Of a stretch of DNA of 64,000 bases, positions 32,873 through 41,249 are shown in pieces (position 1 is the first letter of the stretch; the number at the start of each line of letters is the position of its first letter). This stretch comes from a virus: positions 1-64,000 of IMG/VR virus record IMGVR_UViG_3300009285_002342. One strand, written 5' to 3'. A program made the position numbers and the translations under genes. The notes beneath the pieces were generated by a model that saw nothing but the letters and a program-made list of their open reading frames with translations, was not told the origin of the DNA and searched no databases.

Positions 32873-33118
32873 TTAATTCCATTCATAAGACTTTTCCAAA
32901 TTCGATAATCCTTCGTCGAATTCAGTTTCTAACCGTTTCAATTCTCCATCTAAACGGTCTAGTTCTGTTTGTCCTTTTTCTTTTGAATCGCAACCATACT
33001 GTTTAAGTTGCAAAAAAAGATTTTCTTTCGTCCCTTCTAGGCGGTCCTTTTTACTTTTAGCAGCATCTATAACCGCTTTAATCTTTGTCAATTTAGCTAC
33101 CTTTTCTTCGTTAGTCAT
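32873..33118 (-). CDS. Coiled-coil protein, 81 aa
   Basis: Heptad-like Lys/Leu/Glu patterns run over most of the length with one central CDS. In many phages a small coiled-coil ORF of this kind accompanies Rad50-type genes. Here it may be an extra segment of the split coiled coil, but that is inference. Confidence 0.55.
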   Translation of the reverse strand: MTNEEKVAKLTKIKAVIDAAKSKKDRLEGTKENLFLQLKQYGCDSKEKGQTELDRLDGELKRLETEFDEGLSNLEKSYEWN

Positions 33119-33330
33119 AATCCCATATTCTCCGTATGTTTTTTAATTTCATTTATAGAAGGAATTTTATATTTCCCTTCTTCAGTATTCTTAGCACCTA
33201 TAGCGGACATTATACAAAAGGTTCTAGTTCTTCCGTTAAATGCCTGCATTTCATCTAATGCTTCCCACATTATGTTTACTAAATTCCGCTTAGGTAACTT
33301 TAATAGTAGTTCGTAAAGATTATCGTTCAT
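33115..33330 (-). CDS. Small hypothetical protein, 71 aa
   Basis: Unknown, helical. The first half reads LYELLLKLPKRNLVNIMWEALDEM, typical of small phage helical proteins. Confidence 0.5.
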   Translation of the reverse strand: MNDNLYELLLKLPKRNLVNIMWEALDEMQAFNGRTRTFCIMSAIGAKNTEEGKYKIPSINEIKKHTENMGL

Positions 33331-33535
33331 TTCTTTTCTTCCCTAAGCGTTTAAAAATTTCTAAAGCTAATTTTTCAGCTTCTTCAAGAGAAAGGTTAAT
33401 ATAAGTAGAGGTATCCCCCCCGGGATGAAGCGAAAGAGTTTTCGATATAGAAATATAACTAGACGAAACATAATGCTTGAATGGAGTATTATGTTTCCCT
33501 GCTCTATGTTTAGTTACCTTAATCCCAGGTTTCAT
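33320..33535 (-). CDS. Small basic protein, 71 aa
   Basis: ATG 33535 overlaps the upstream stop and is preferred over ATG 33556. Basic N-terminus and a helical C-terminus (LSLEEAEKLALEIFKRLGKK). Unknown. Confidence 0.5.
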   Translation of the reverse strand: MKPGIKVTKHRAGKHNTPFKHYVSSSYISISKTLSLHPGGDTSTYINLSLEEAEKLALEIFKRLGKKRNER

Positions 33536-34479
33536 TTTTTCGCCTTCTCTATCCATTCAAAAAGTTTATCAGATATTTCTTTCGCTGTTTTATTCCCCGC
33601 TAAATATTTTTTACAATTACTTTCGTAGTCTAAACCTAATTCAATTTCGCCTTTTAATTTCTCAATATAGGCAAAAACCGCTTCCCGTCTTTCTTCTTTA
33701 ACTTCGGCTTCTTCGATATGCGTAGTATCTATTACACCTTCTTCTATCGGAAGATAAACAGGCTCTACCCGATTACTTTCGGCATAATACAGATAAACCC
33801 TTGGTTTGTGTTCAATTTGATCCGATTTAAGTCTTAGGATACTACCTGGATTTACCAGTAGTCTTCCGTCATACGCTACCGTAAATGGTTTATGATTATC
33901 GCCGGAAAGAATAACATCGTATTGCGAAAATTTTTCTAATAACGCTTCAGCAGAAACCCCCTTCTCTGATTCCCATCCCGCACCTTCGCCTTCTAAAACA
34001 AGTTGATGAGTCATAGCGATATTCCTACTCCCCAAGACTGCTTCGATTGGTTCGGAAATAGGTACGCCGTAAGAAAAAGGAAAAACAGAAATTCCGTTAA
34101 AATTGTACACTTTCGTAAAAGGATTAATACGAATAGCCCCAGCTTCGTGAAGTACACCGATACCGCAATTAGACCATTCCGCAACTATATGGTTTTGTAG
34201 ATCATGTTGCCCAGGAATTGCTACGATATCGGTTCCGTTTACCCTCCGAATGAATTCCGCTAAAAGCCAATTAAGCCATTGCGCTTTATCCCCTACGTCG
34301 CCAGAAATTAAAACAGGGATTTTACCGTATTTATTAGACAGGTTGATAATAAAATCCACCTTCCGCCACATCGTCGCTACAAAATCATCAGTACGACAAA
34401 GCGGGACGGCAGACCTTATATGCCAATCTGAACTAAAGATTAAGGCTGGTCTTTCTATGTTGCCTCTTGTACGTTTCAT
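33532..34479 (-). CDS. Mre11/SbcD-type nuclease
   Basis: 315 aa. The calcineurin-like metal motifs are in order: DWH (18-20), GDVGD (60-64), GQHD (90-93, usually GNHD), the H of MTHQ, and SGDNH. The metal-binding Asn of GNHD is Gln here, which is unusual for this family. It would cut DNA ends with the split Rad50 partner for recombination or genome processing. Confidence 0.87.
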   Translation of the reverse strand: MKRTRGNIERPALIFSSDWHIRSAVPLCRTDDFVATMWRKVDFIINLSNKYGKIPVLISGDVGDKAQWLNWLLAEFIRRVNGTDIVAIPGQHDLQNHIVAEWSNCGIGVLHEAGAIRINPFTKVYNFNGISVFPFSYGVPISEPIEAVLGSRNIAMTHQLVLEGEGAGWESEKGVSAEALLEKFSQYDVILSGDNHKPFTVAYDGRLLVNPGSILRLKSDQIEHKPRVYLYYAESNRVEPVYLPIEEGVIDTTHIEEAEVKEERREAVFAYIEKLKGEIELGLDYESNCKKYLAGNKTAKEISDKLFEWIEKAKK

Positions 34480-34796
34480 AGATTCTCGGCTTTTTCTAAA
34501 GCGATTTTAACGTATTTTGCCCGTTCCGTTAGAATTTCCAACTGTCTTTTCTTCCGAAAAATAAAAGATAGTATCGCTTCTTCCTTCGTCTTACAAGCAA
34601 ACTGATTTTTTGCATTATCTCTTACTATCCGATATTTTCCAGATATATCTATTTTGGTTCCTTTCGGAGTTTTCTTGATTATCGGATATTCCCTTAGTTC
34701 GACTTTTAAGGTAGGCGGATTGGGCGGATTTTCCCCATAGGAATCTTCCGAACCATACAAAATATCTTCGTATCGATACAAAAATTCTTTTTTCAT
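34476..34796 (-). CDS. Hypothetical protein, 106 aa
   Basis: Unknown. The centre is beta-rich and the C-terminal 40 residues form a basic helix. It overlaps neighbours on both sides by ATGA. Confidence 0.55.
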   Translation of the reverse strand: MKKEFLYRYEDILYGSEDSYGENPPNPPTLKVELREYPIIKKTPKGTKIDISGKYRIVRDNAKNQFACKTKEEAILSFIFRKKRQLEILTERAKYVKIALEKAENL

Positions 34797-34966
34797 ATCT
34801 TTTCTCCTGCTAAAATTTTAATTCCTAAGACTTCGGTAGGTGTCATTCCACATTTTAAAAACGCTCTTCCTGTTTCTCCGCGTCGAATAAAACCTTCCGC
34901 CCATTGAATTTCAAAATCCGTCTCGGGTTCAATTAGCAAACCATCTTCTAAAATTTTTATTCTCAT
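34793..34966 (-). CDS. Small hypothetical protein, 57 aa
   Basis: It lies in the gap between longer genes and is ATGA-coupled to both. It has the sequence feel of a small regulator or adaptor (IRRGETGRAFLKCGMTPTEV) but no known motif. Confidence 0.5.
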   Translation of the reverse strand: MRIKILEDGLLIEPETDFEIQWAEGFIRRGETGRAFLKCGMTPTEVLGIKILAGEKI

Positions 34967-35490
34967 ATTCTCCTCTTCGCTGTTATCGTTCGTAGATTAA
35001 TACAAATAGTTTCGACAATATCTACCGGAATAGAATATTGTCGAACGTCTATCCCGAATTCTTTAGCTTGGTCAAACCAGAATTTGTCCCTTTCGGGATT
35101 TTCGGATTCATAAGCATATTCGTAAACGATTTCGATTATACCGGCAGATTTAATCCGCTTTAAACACGGATAACACGGAAACAACGTACAATATATCGTA
35201 GCGCCGATAGTGTTTTTCCCGGCGTAATCTATAGCATTCGCCTCTGCATGTACCGCCGGGCAATAGTTATGCTTTTCCGATTCGGGCAATTCTAAATTCC
35301 TTCGAAAACAGTATTTATCGCCTTTATCGGTACATTGCGGAAAACCTGCTACCGTGCCGTTATAGCCAACGCCAACTATCCGTTTGTTTTTAACAATTAA
35401 AGCTCCATTAGGCCGACTGTTGCACCCACTTCTCATAGCGGCCGTTTTTACCAATGCCATAAAATATGAATCCCATGATAATCTGCTCAT
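34963..35490 (-). CDS. Deoxycytidylate deaminase
   Basis: 175 aa from ATG 35490, which overlaps the HNH stop. HAEANAI (zinc His and catalytic Glu) and PCYPCLKRI (two zinc cysteines) are the cytidine/dCMP deaminase signature; a Cys/His-rich insert (CTDKGDKYC...) matches phage dCMP deaminases. It makes dUMP from dCMP, feeding the ThyA-like enzyme at 36311. A truncated second copy of its 5' end lies upstream of the HNH gene. Confidence 0.88.
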   Translation of the reverse strand: MSRLSWDSYFMALVKTAAMRSGCNSRPNGALIVKNKRIVGVGYNGTVAGFPQCTDKGDKYCFRRNLELPESEKHNYCPAVHAEANAIDYAGKNTIGATIYCTLFPCYPCLKRIKSAGIIEIVYEYAYESENPERDKFWFDQAKEFGIDVRQYSIPVDIVETICINLRTITAKRRI

Positions 35491-36029
35491 ATATGCGCCC
35501 ATGCTTTCTTTCTTATCACCGAATGTATATTTTGGACGGATACATTAAATTTTTTAGACAATTCCCTCATAGATACATTTTTCTTATACAAATCCCTAAT
35601 ATTTAAAACATCTTCTTCTGATAATTTAGAATGGGCATTTGCGATCCCTCTTGAATTTGCCAACCCGACCCTATGGGCATGTCTTGTATTTTCTAAAGCT
35701 GTCATCCATTCTAAATTATGAATATTGTTGTTTAACTTATTCCCGTCTTTATGGTTGCACTGATGTTTAGGGGACGGTCTTTTAGAACAAAAACATTCTA
35801 GTACTAAATGATGAACTCTAACTATTTGATGTTCGCCTACTTCGTTACATAAAGTAACAGAATAATAATTATTAATAAATTGGAATTTTAAAATCCTTCC
35901 TTTTTGTATTCTGTTTTTACCGTTTTTATCTTTTACAAATCTTGTTTTAGATTTTACTCTGCCGAAATTAGAAACAAAATAACCGCAATAATTTTCTATT
36001 GATCTCCAAATTTCCTTATCGTTTCCCAT
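35487..36029 (-). CDS. NUMOD4/HNH homing endonuclease
   Basis: 180 aa. IWRSIENYCGYFVSNFGRV is a NUMOD4 DNA-recognition motif; HHLVLECFC...HKDGNKLNNNIHNLEW is the HNH_3 core; residues 140-178 form a helix-turn-helix. It sits between a truncated 5' piece of a dCMP deaminase (36035-36166) and an intact deaminase gene, pointing to homing into that locus. Confidence 0.88.
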   Translation of the reverse strand: MGNDKEIWRSIENYCGYFVSNFGRVKSKTRFVKDKNGKNRIQKGRILKFQFINNYYSVTLCNEVGEHQIVRVHHLVLECFCSKRPSPKHQCNHKDGNKLNNNIHNLEWMTALENTRHAHRVGLANSRGIANAHSKLSEEDVLNIRDLYKKNVSMRELSKKFNVSVQNIHSVIRKKAWAHI

Positions 36030-36034
36030 AAAAA

Positions 36035-36166
36035 TTATCCCTTAGTAGTTCCAATGATCCGTTTGTTTTTAACAATTAAAGACCCGTTAGGACGACTATT
36101 ACAGCCGCTTCTCATAACCGCTAGTTTCGTTAGGGACATAAAATATGAATCCCAATCAATTCTCAT
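36035..36166 (-). pseudogene. 5' remnant of a dCMP deaminase gene
   Basis: 43 codons that align with residues 1-43 of the intact deaminase (WDSYFM..., MRSGCNSRPNG..., LIVKNKRI.G), then diverge (TTKG) and stop just before the HNH gene. About 70 percent of residues match by eye, so it is not a recent exact duplicate. The zinc motifs are missing, so it cannot be active. Confidence 0.8.
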
Positions 36167-36306
36167 ATTCTTCCTCTCTTAATATCTCCCCATTCTATTG
36201 AAAAAGTCCAAAACAAAAGATCGATCTCGATAGAATTTCTCCAATTCCAATTTACTGTAACCCCTACAGAAATACATTGCCTATTTGTAAATCTTCTAAT
36301 TCTCAT
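36163..36306 (-). CDS. Small hypothetical protein, 47 aa
   Basis: It starts at ATG 36306 and its stop overlaps the deaminase remnant's start (ATGA). Aromatic-rich (VNWNWRNSIEIDLLFWTFSI). Unknown. Confidence 0.5.
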   Translation of the reverse strand: MRIRRFTNRQCISVGVTVNWNWRNSIEIDLLFWTFSIEWGDIKRGRI

Positions 36307-36310
36307 ATTT

Positions 36311-37087
36311 TTAATCCTCAATATGAAGTATCGCTTTTAGCGGAAGTATCTGATGATCGTAGCAGTGAAGCCCTTGCGAAGCGAAAGTAATAGGACCGGG
36401 CGAAATTCCTAATTCTTCCGCGATATATTCGTTAAGCAAAGTCATTCCACCTATGTTTTCACCAAATGCACCGTATAAGTCCCAACTCCGGAAGACTACC
36501 CCTAAGATAAGTTGATTGTCTTTTATCTTTAGATCAATACCTTGTAAGCACGGCGTAGTTCTTCGTTCGGTTTCGTTCGTAAAATGAATATCGTAATTGA
36601 AACAAGATTCAGGATTTCCAACTTTAATATAACAATGGTTATTTCCGAATCCTTTTTCCTTGAAGTGCCTAATACACCACTCAAGTTGCGATTCCCAAAA
36701 AATTTCTACGCTAGTTATTGAATAACTAAGCGACGAAGGTTTTCTTATAAATCCTCTTTTTGCCCAATTATCCATATGTCCGTTAATCCATTGAGAATAA
36801 CGGTATTCTTCGTTCCGATTTAAGTTAGGGTCCATCAAATAATTCGCAAAATATTCCGAAATGGCTTCATCCGTAGTTACCGGTGGAACACCTTCCGGAA
36901 AAATAGGCGCTAAAGGACGGACGTGCGGATACTGAATAACCCCGGCAGCGAACATAAATTCTAAACGATTAGATCCGGCATGGCTTCCTGTATCTACCGG
37001 AGTTTTAATTCCGTCACGCCAAAGATTTGACAAAAGTGTAAAATAAGCATCCCCTATCGTCGTCGCTTCTATTAAGCAAGGCCGCAT
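36311..37087 (-). CDS. Thymidylate synthase-family protein
   Basis: 258 aa. The nucleophile is in TTPC (Cys180), the phosphate-binding phrase is RSWD (200-203), and Asn211 of GENIGG corresponds to the base-recognising Asn of ThyA. dCMP hydroxymethylases carry Asp there, so a uracil substrate is favoured: thymidylate synthesis or dUMP hydroxymethylation. The early part is diverged from bacterial ThyA and closer to short archaeal/phage forms. It acts after the dCMP deaminase. Confidence 0.8.
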   Translation of the reverse strand: MRPCLIEATTIGDAYFTLLSNLWRDGIKTPVDTGSHAGSNRLEFMFAAGVIQYPHVRPLAPIFPEGVPPVTTDEAISEYFANYLMDPNLNRNEEYRYSQWINGHMDNWAKRGFIRKPSSLSYSITSVEIFWESQLEWCIRHFKEKGFGNNHCYIKVGNPESCFNYDIHFTNETERRTTPCLQGIDLKIKDNQLILGVVFRSWDLYGAFGENIGGMTLLNEYIAEELGISPGPITFASQGLHCYDHQILPLKAILHIED

Positions 37088-37386
37088 AGATCGTTTCCTT
37101 TCTTACTTTCTTCAAAATCTTTTTTAAAGTTGCTAACTACAAATTTATTTATCGCTTCTTGCATCTTATTCAAGCAAGAAGAGCAGATTTGAAAATGCGT
37201 ACCGGGAATTTTAATTGCCGTAGGAACAAAATCATCACAAAAATGACAAGGATATTCCATACTAAAATCGTTAGGTTCTGTACGATGATTACGAAAAATT
37301 GTAAATCCTTCATTTGAACCGACATTTTCAGCACCCATTACTATTTTCCCCATCCACTTCCCATCATAAAAATTTTTATCTTTCAT
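37072..37386 (-). CDS. Zinc-ribbon hypothetical protein, 104 aa
   Basis: CHFC (about 47-50) and CSSC (about 68-71) make a zinc ribbon. A helix follows with a basic-acidic tail. It overlaps the start of the ThyA-like gene by 16 bp. Function unknown. Confidence 0.6.
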   Translation of the reverse strand: MKDKNFYDGKWMGKIVMGAENVGSNEGFTIFRNHRTEPNDFSMEYPCHFCDDFVPTAIKIPGTHFQICSSCLNKMQEAINKFVVSNFKKDFEESKKGNDLCGLA

Positions 37387-37387
37387 A

Positions 37388-37660
37388 CTAACTCCTTCCT
37401 AATACGTAATTTAACATCCTCTCTTTTTCTCTTTCGTCTTTAAGGATAATCTCATATCCTAAATCTTCAAAATATTTTTTTACAATCTCTAAATCTGACC
37501 ATTGAAAAAACGAAGTATAAAGAAAACCTTTCGCTCCTTCTATAGATTTTAACAAAGGTTCTACGATAACCGGCATATCTTCTTTAGATCCTACAGGAAG
37601 TTGAACACAAAGATCAAATGGTTTATAAAGACCTCTAATAAAATTAACAGTCTTTTTCAT
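37388..37660 (-). CDS. Small hypothetical protein, 90 aa
   Basis: Unknown. Mixed alpha/beta; the last 25 residues are a charged helix. ATGA overlap with the next upstream gene. Confidence 0.5.
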   Translation of the reverse strand: MKKTVNFIRGLYKPFDLCVQLPVGSKEDMPVIVEPLLKSIEGAKGFLYTSFFQWSDLEIVKKYFEDLGYEIILKDEREKERMLNYVLGRS

Positions 37661-37914
37661 ATTAACCTATCTATAGCGAAAGTTTTTTCGTGTCTTGATT
37701 CTTTTATTTCTTTATCAAGTTGAATTGAATAATCGGTCATTTTCTTTTCTTTCCAAGGATATTGCGATTTTGAATAAGCATAGGCTTTACGTCCATAAAC
37801 ATATCTAGCTGGATAATGAACAAACCCACATTTAGGGCAACCATCTTCAAAGGTTTTCTCATTTTCCTTAAAAATCCATTCACAAGAAGCGCAAACTCGC
37901 AATTTTGCTTTCAT
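37657..37914 (-). CDS. Zinc-ribbon protein, 85 aa
   Basis: CASCEW (8-13) and CPKCGF (26-31) form a rubredoxin-like ribbon followed by a Tyr-rich segment. Small ribbons like this are frequent near phage recombination genes; no role is known. Confidence 0.6.
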   Translation of the reverse strand: MKAKLRVCASCEWIFKENEKTFEDGCPKCGFVHYPARYVYGRKAYAYSKSQYPWKEKKMTDYSIQLDKEIKESRHEKTFAIDRLI

Positions 37915-37915
37915 T

Positions 37916-39136
37916 CTACCATGTTACCTCCTTTCCACAAAGCGGACAATAATCACCCATCAATTCATCAAATTTTTTTTGCCCAGTTTTATATTCATTA
38001 TCTGCTTTTGCCATTTCGACGGAAGTTTCATATATTCTTTTTAGAACTTCGGAAATTCCGCTACGAAGTTTTTTCAATTCGGACATTTCGCTTAGTCGTA
38101 CTGCCAACTTTTCAACTTCAGAAGCATATTTCGTAACCACTTCGGTTTTTTGTAATTCAACTTCCGTAGCGTCTATCCCGTCTAAAATTTTCGCTACGGA
38201 ATTCCACCGTTCATTCCCCTTAGCGATTAACGTAGACAGCGTAGTTAAACGATCCGCTTCCGAAGCATACCTAACTATGGATTCCGCTTCCGATAGCTCG
38301 GAAAGGCAAATGCTAACGTTTTTTAATAGTTTGTCTAAATTGTCCGCCTTATTGACGATTTCATCAGCTTCCGTGTTTAGTTTAAATAACCTTTCGGTTT
38401 CGTCGGAATATTTAACAATTTCGGAAGTTTTATTTAACTCATATTCCGTTTCTTCTATTTTTGCTAAAATATCAAAAATCGCAGTTCGTTTTTTTATTCC
38501 TTCTACCTTCTCGTTTTCAATATTTTCTAACTTCGCAATATCTTTTTCTGCATCCTTTAACCAATCATATTCCTTTATTTTTTCTTCGTTCTCTTTTAAC
38601 TCTATTTCGAAACGATTCAGTTCCGCTTTTTCATTTCGAATTTCGGAAGCAGCTATAGAAAGAACTTCGTCAATAATGTCCAAGTGCGCTACGCGATTAA
38701 GATAACGGGCTACTTCGCCGGAATTGTTAGAAATTAGAAAAGCGGGATCTAATTGTTGCTGAAAATTAACTTCTGAAAGATTTAATAGGTCCAAAACTTT
38801 TTGCGGTGGCGAGCCGTTACCGAAATTCCTTAGACGATTCTTTTCCGTGTCTTCTTGTATATAATAATAATCGTCAGTTTTGGTTTTCTTTCCGTAAATA
38901 CGTTTTCTTCCGATTAATAAACCTTCTTTGGTTGCGATTTCTACTTGCGGATTTCCGCCCCACCAGGATCGGTATTCTTCCCCGGTAGGGCGGTTATTGA
39001 AAAGCCATCCTAAAGCCTTAAAGACTGCAGACTTCCCTTGCCCGGTAGCGCCGATTAAAGCGTTCACACCTTCGGATAAAGGAATCACGGTTTCTTTATG
39101 GCCTAGGAAGTTGTATATACAAAATTCAGTAAACAT
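37916..39136 (-). CDS. Rad50/SbcC-like ATPase, N-terminal half with zinc hook
   Basis: 406 aa. Walker A GATGQGKS (29-36) opens the ATPase lobe, then about 230 residues of repeated coiled coil (three related segments containing EVVKYA/IVRYA phrases), ending at a zinc hook CPLC (397-400) and stopping six residues later. A normal SbcC continues from the hook back through the coiled coil to Walker B; here that half is encoded at 31968-32606. Confidence 0.88.
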   Translation of the reverse strand: MFTEFCIYNFLGHKETVIPLSEGVNALIGATGQGKSAVFKALGWLFNNRPTGEEYRSWWGGNPQVEIATKEGLLIGRKRIYGKKTKTDDYYYIQEDTEKNRLRNFGNGSPPQKVLDLLNLSEVNFQQQLDPAFLISNNSGEVARYLNRVAHLDIIDEVLSIAASEIRNEKAELNRFEIELKENEEKIKEYDWLKDAEKDIAKLENIENEKVEGIKKRTAIFDILAKIEETEYELNKTSEIVKYSDETERLFKLNTEADEIVNKADNLDKLLKNVSICLSELSEAESIVRYASEADRLTTLSTLIAKGNERWNSVAKILDGIDATEVELQKTEVVTKYASEVEKLAVRLSEMSELKKLRSGISEVLKRIYETSVEMAKADNEYKTGQKKFDELMGDYCPLCGKEVTW

Positions 39137-39517
39137 TTACTTAATTTTTCCTAAAAGTTCGATTAGGGCTTGAAGTGCGTAGTATTCAGGATTAAAAACG
39201 GCTTGAAAAGAAACTAGAAAACAAAAAGAAGTAGCAAGGAAAAGAAATCCTAATATCCCTATACCTGCGACATAAAAGGGTTCATGATCTTCTCTAGAAA
39301 TTGAATATCCTTTTCTTTCGAAGTCCCAATATTTCACAGTAAAAATACAAAGCGGAATAAGCAAAATTCCGATAATCAAAGACCATACGAAAGTATAGAT
39401 CGCTGTGACATATTGTTCCCTAATTAACCAGGGCCAAATCTGCTCGCCGGTTGCTCCGATTTTCGCCCCGATTACATCTAATTTTTCCAGAATCATTCCT
39501 ACAGTTTTTTCGTCCAT
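39137..39517 (-). CDS. Two-helix membrane protein, 126 aa
   Basis: Hydrophobic helices lie at about 40-62 (IYTFVWSLIIGILLIPLCIF) and 85-108 (GILGFLFLATSFCFLVSF). The N-terminal 30 residues are amphipathic. It may be a phage membrane protein of the holin or exclusion class; there is no direct evidence. Confidence 0.55.
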   Translation of the reverse strand: MDEKTVGMILEKLDVIGAKIGATGEQIWPWLIREQYVTAIYTFVWSLIIGILLIPLCIFTVKYWDFERKGYSISREDHEPFYVAGIGILGFLFLATSFCFLVSFQAVFNPEYYALQALIELLGKIK

Positions 39518-39530
39518 TTCCTTTTTCTCC

Positions 39531-39776
39531 TTAATCTACTCTGATAGTTGAAGCCTTAATAAAATCACCGCAAACCACACCTTCGATATTTTTCCCACTA
39601 GGCCCTACGGCGGTGAAACCTGTACGGAAAACATCATCTTGCCCGCAACCGAAAAACCGAAATCCAGTTATTTTAATATTTGTATAACCAGATTGTTCAA
39701 GAACTCTCTGTGCATTTTCAGGAGATGTACAAGAAACAAAAAACAAGACAAAAAATATAAATAATAATCTTTTCAT
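39531..39776 (-). CDS. Phage lipoprotein, 81 aa
   Basis: ATG 39776 gives MKRLLFIFFVLFFVSCTS, a lipoprotein signal with the lipobox Cys at 16. The rest (QSGYTNIKITGFRFFGCGQDD...GFTAVGPSGK) matches a small secreted protein I have seen in many phages and prophages, of unknown role. Upstream ATG 39794 is less likely. Confidence 0.7.
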   Translation of the reverse strand: MKRLLFIFFVLFFVSCTSPENAQRVLEQSGYTNIKITGFRFFGCGQDDVFRTGFTAVGPSGKNIEGVVCGDFIKASTIRVD

Positions 39777-39790
39777 TATGATAACTCCTT

Positions 39791-40111
39791 TCATATTTTA
39801 GGTTCTTCTAACCACAAACTAGCCAGATAAGCAATAGCCACCTCTTTATGCTCATGCTTCGGTTCGAAAGACCTAAGAATAGCACCTAAATGCCTAAGTG
39901 CCATCAAACAATCTATCCCTTCTTTTGCCGATGGAATTTCTTCTTCAGATAAACCTTTAAAGAACCATTTTGCAACCCATTTAGCATATGGACTTTGACT
40001 ATTACGATTTCTAAATTCTTTGGGAATTTCTTCATACTCCGGCATTAGATATTTAATGCTACACGGAAAAGCCATAGTCACGTCGTCAATTTCGCTTGGT
40101 TTTTCGAACAT
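39791..40111 (-). CDS. Hypothetical protein, 106 aa
   Basis: ATG 40111 follows AAAGGAGAAATTAAA and is preferred to the longer frame. Helical, Trp-rich in the middle (PYAKWVAKWFFKGL). Unknown. Confidence 0.55.
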   Translation of the reverse strand: MFEKPSEIDDVTMAFPCSIKYLMPEYEEIPKEFRNRNSQSPYAKWVAKWFFKGLSEEEIPSAKEGIDCLMALRHLGAILRSFEPKHEHKEVAIAYLASLWLEEPKI

Positions 40112-40130
40112 TTTAATTTCTCCTTTCGAT

Positions 40131-40394
40131 TTATTGTAAATAACGAATTCTTTTTTCTTCACCGTCAACAAAAATAAATTTCAAAGTAAGTCCTTCAAAT
40201 TCCCAATTAAAATAGATTGGATAACCAAGGAACGTATACTGATTAAATGTCCCAGAAACAGAAGAACGATAACATAAAACTTGCCCATTAGCGTCTTGAA
40301 GGCGACGAATTTCATTCATCAAACCTTCGGCGCATTCCCAAACTATCTTTGGCTTTTGAGCATAGAAAAAATCAATAATTTTTTCTGATTTCAT
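40131..40394 (-). CDS. Small hypothetical protein, 87 aa
   Basis: Unknown. Mixed fold with aromatic beta strands toward the end. Confidence 0.5.
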   Translation of the reverse strand: MKSEKIIDFFYAQKPKIVWECAEGLMNEIRRLQDANGQVLCYRSSVSGTFNQYTFLGYPIYFNWEFEGLTLKFIFVDGEEKRIRYLQ

Positions 40395-40409
40395 TATCGC
40401 AATCTCCTT

Positions 40410-41249
40410 TTACCTAAGATTCATAAAAACTGAAATCTGCCCTAACCAATCGTCAAACTTCTTCAATCCGAATTCACGAAAAATCTTCGTAAACTTTTCC
40501 CTTCTCAGCTCTATCGGATTTAGTTCGAAACGAGGCCAGTCATTTGGAAACGGCAGAGATACTAACGGAAAGTTTCTTTTTACTACCGATAACCATCCGT
40601 CTGCTATTGCTCGAAACTTTGCGCTATCTGCCTTTAATTCACCTTTTATATACTTAATAGCAGTCTTTTCCGCTACGCCGGGTATCCCTTCTACGGTATC
40701 CGAAGAACAACCGGCTATCGCCTTTACCGTAGGCCATGATTCCGGCGCTATCCCCCATTCTTCGTAGAAATCGAAATTAGTATAAAGTTTTTTCTTAGTC
40801 GGTTGATAAATAACAACTTCGTTTGCGAATAGTAATTGATAAAGATCGTTATCGGAAGAAATAATAACGATTTCTTCATAGCCCATTTCCGTTACCCATG
40901 CTATTAAATCATCCGCTTCATATCCTTCCTTCTCGTAAATCCTTCCGTCGAAACCAAGGAAAGGCAATACGGAAGATTTTAACTCTTCGAATTGAGCATA
41001 AATAGAAAGCCAATCTTTCCCGTCGTCCTTCTTTTCCCTTCGCTTATAGTTCGGATAGATTTCCCTACGAAGGGATTTTTTAGAATCCCAGGTAAACACA
41101 AATTCGCAAGGCCCATAATCCTTAGCGAAATTAAAAATCTGGTTAAGGAAACCAAAAACGATTCCGGAAGGTTTACCTTTATAGGTAAGATCGCCGGTAG
41201 TATGAGCTGCGATATAGGCAAGGTTGTTACAATCAACTATTGCTATCAT
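40410..41249 (-). CDS. 5'-3' exonuclease / flap endonuclease
   Basis: 279 aa. DCNNLAYIA at the start, YEADDLIAWV and IISSDNDLYQLL give the metal-binding acidic clusters of the PolA N-terminal nuclease/T5 D15 family. GCSSDTVEGIPGVAEKTA is the helix-hairpin-helix DNA-binding motif. It removes RNA primers and flaps during replication. Confidence 0.88.
   Translation of the reverse strand: MIAIVDCNNLAYIAAHTTGDLTYKGKPSGIVFGFLNQIFNFAKDYGPCEFVFTWDSKKSLRREIYPNYKRREKKDDGKDWLSIYAQFEELKSSVLPFLGFDGRIYEKEGYEADDLIAWVTEMGYEEIVIISSDNDLYQLLFANEVVIYQPTKKKLYTNFDFYEEWGIAPESWPTVKAIAGCSSDTVEGIPGVAEKTAIKYIKGELKADSAKFRAIADGWLSVVKRNFPLVSLPFPNDWPRFELNPIELRREKFTKIFREFGLKKFDDWLGQISVFMNLR

Noticed and set aside
38277-38705. 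Ser/Phe-rich 142-codon plus-strand frame
   Set aside because: It is antisense to the coiled coil of the Rad50-like gene and has no ribosome site.
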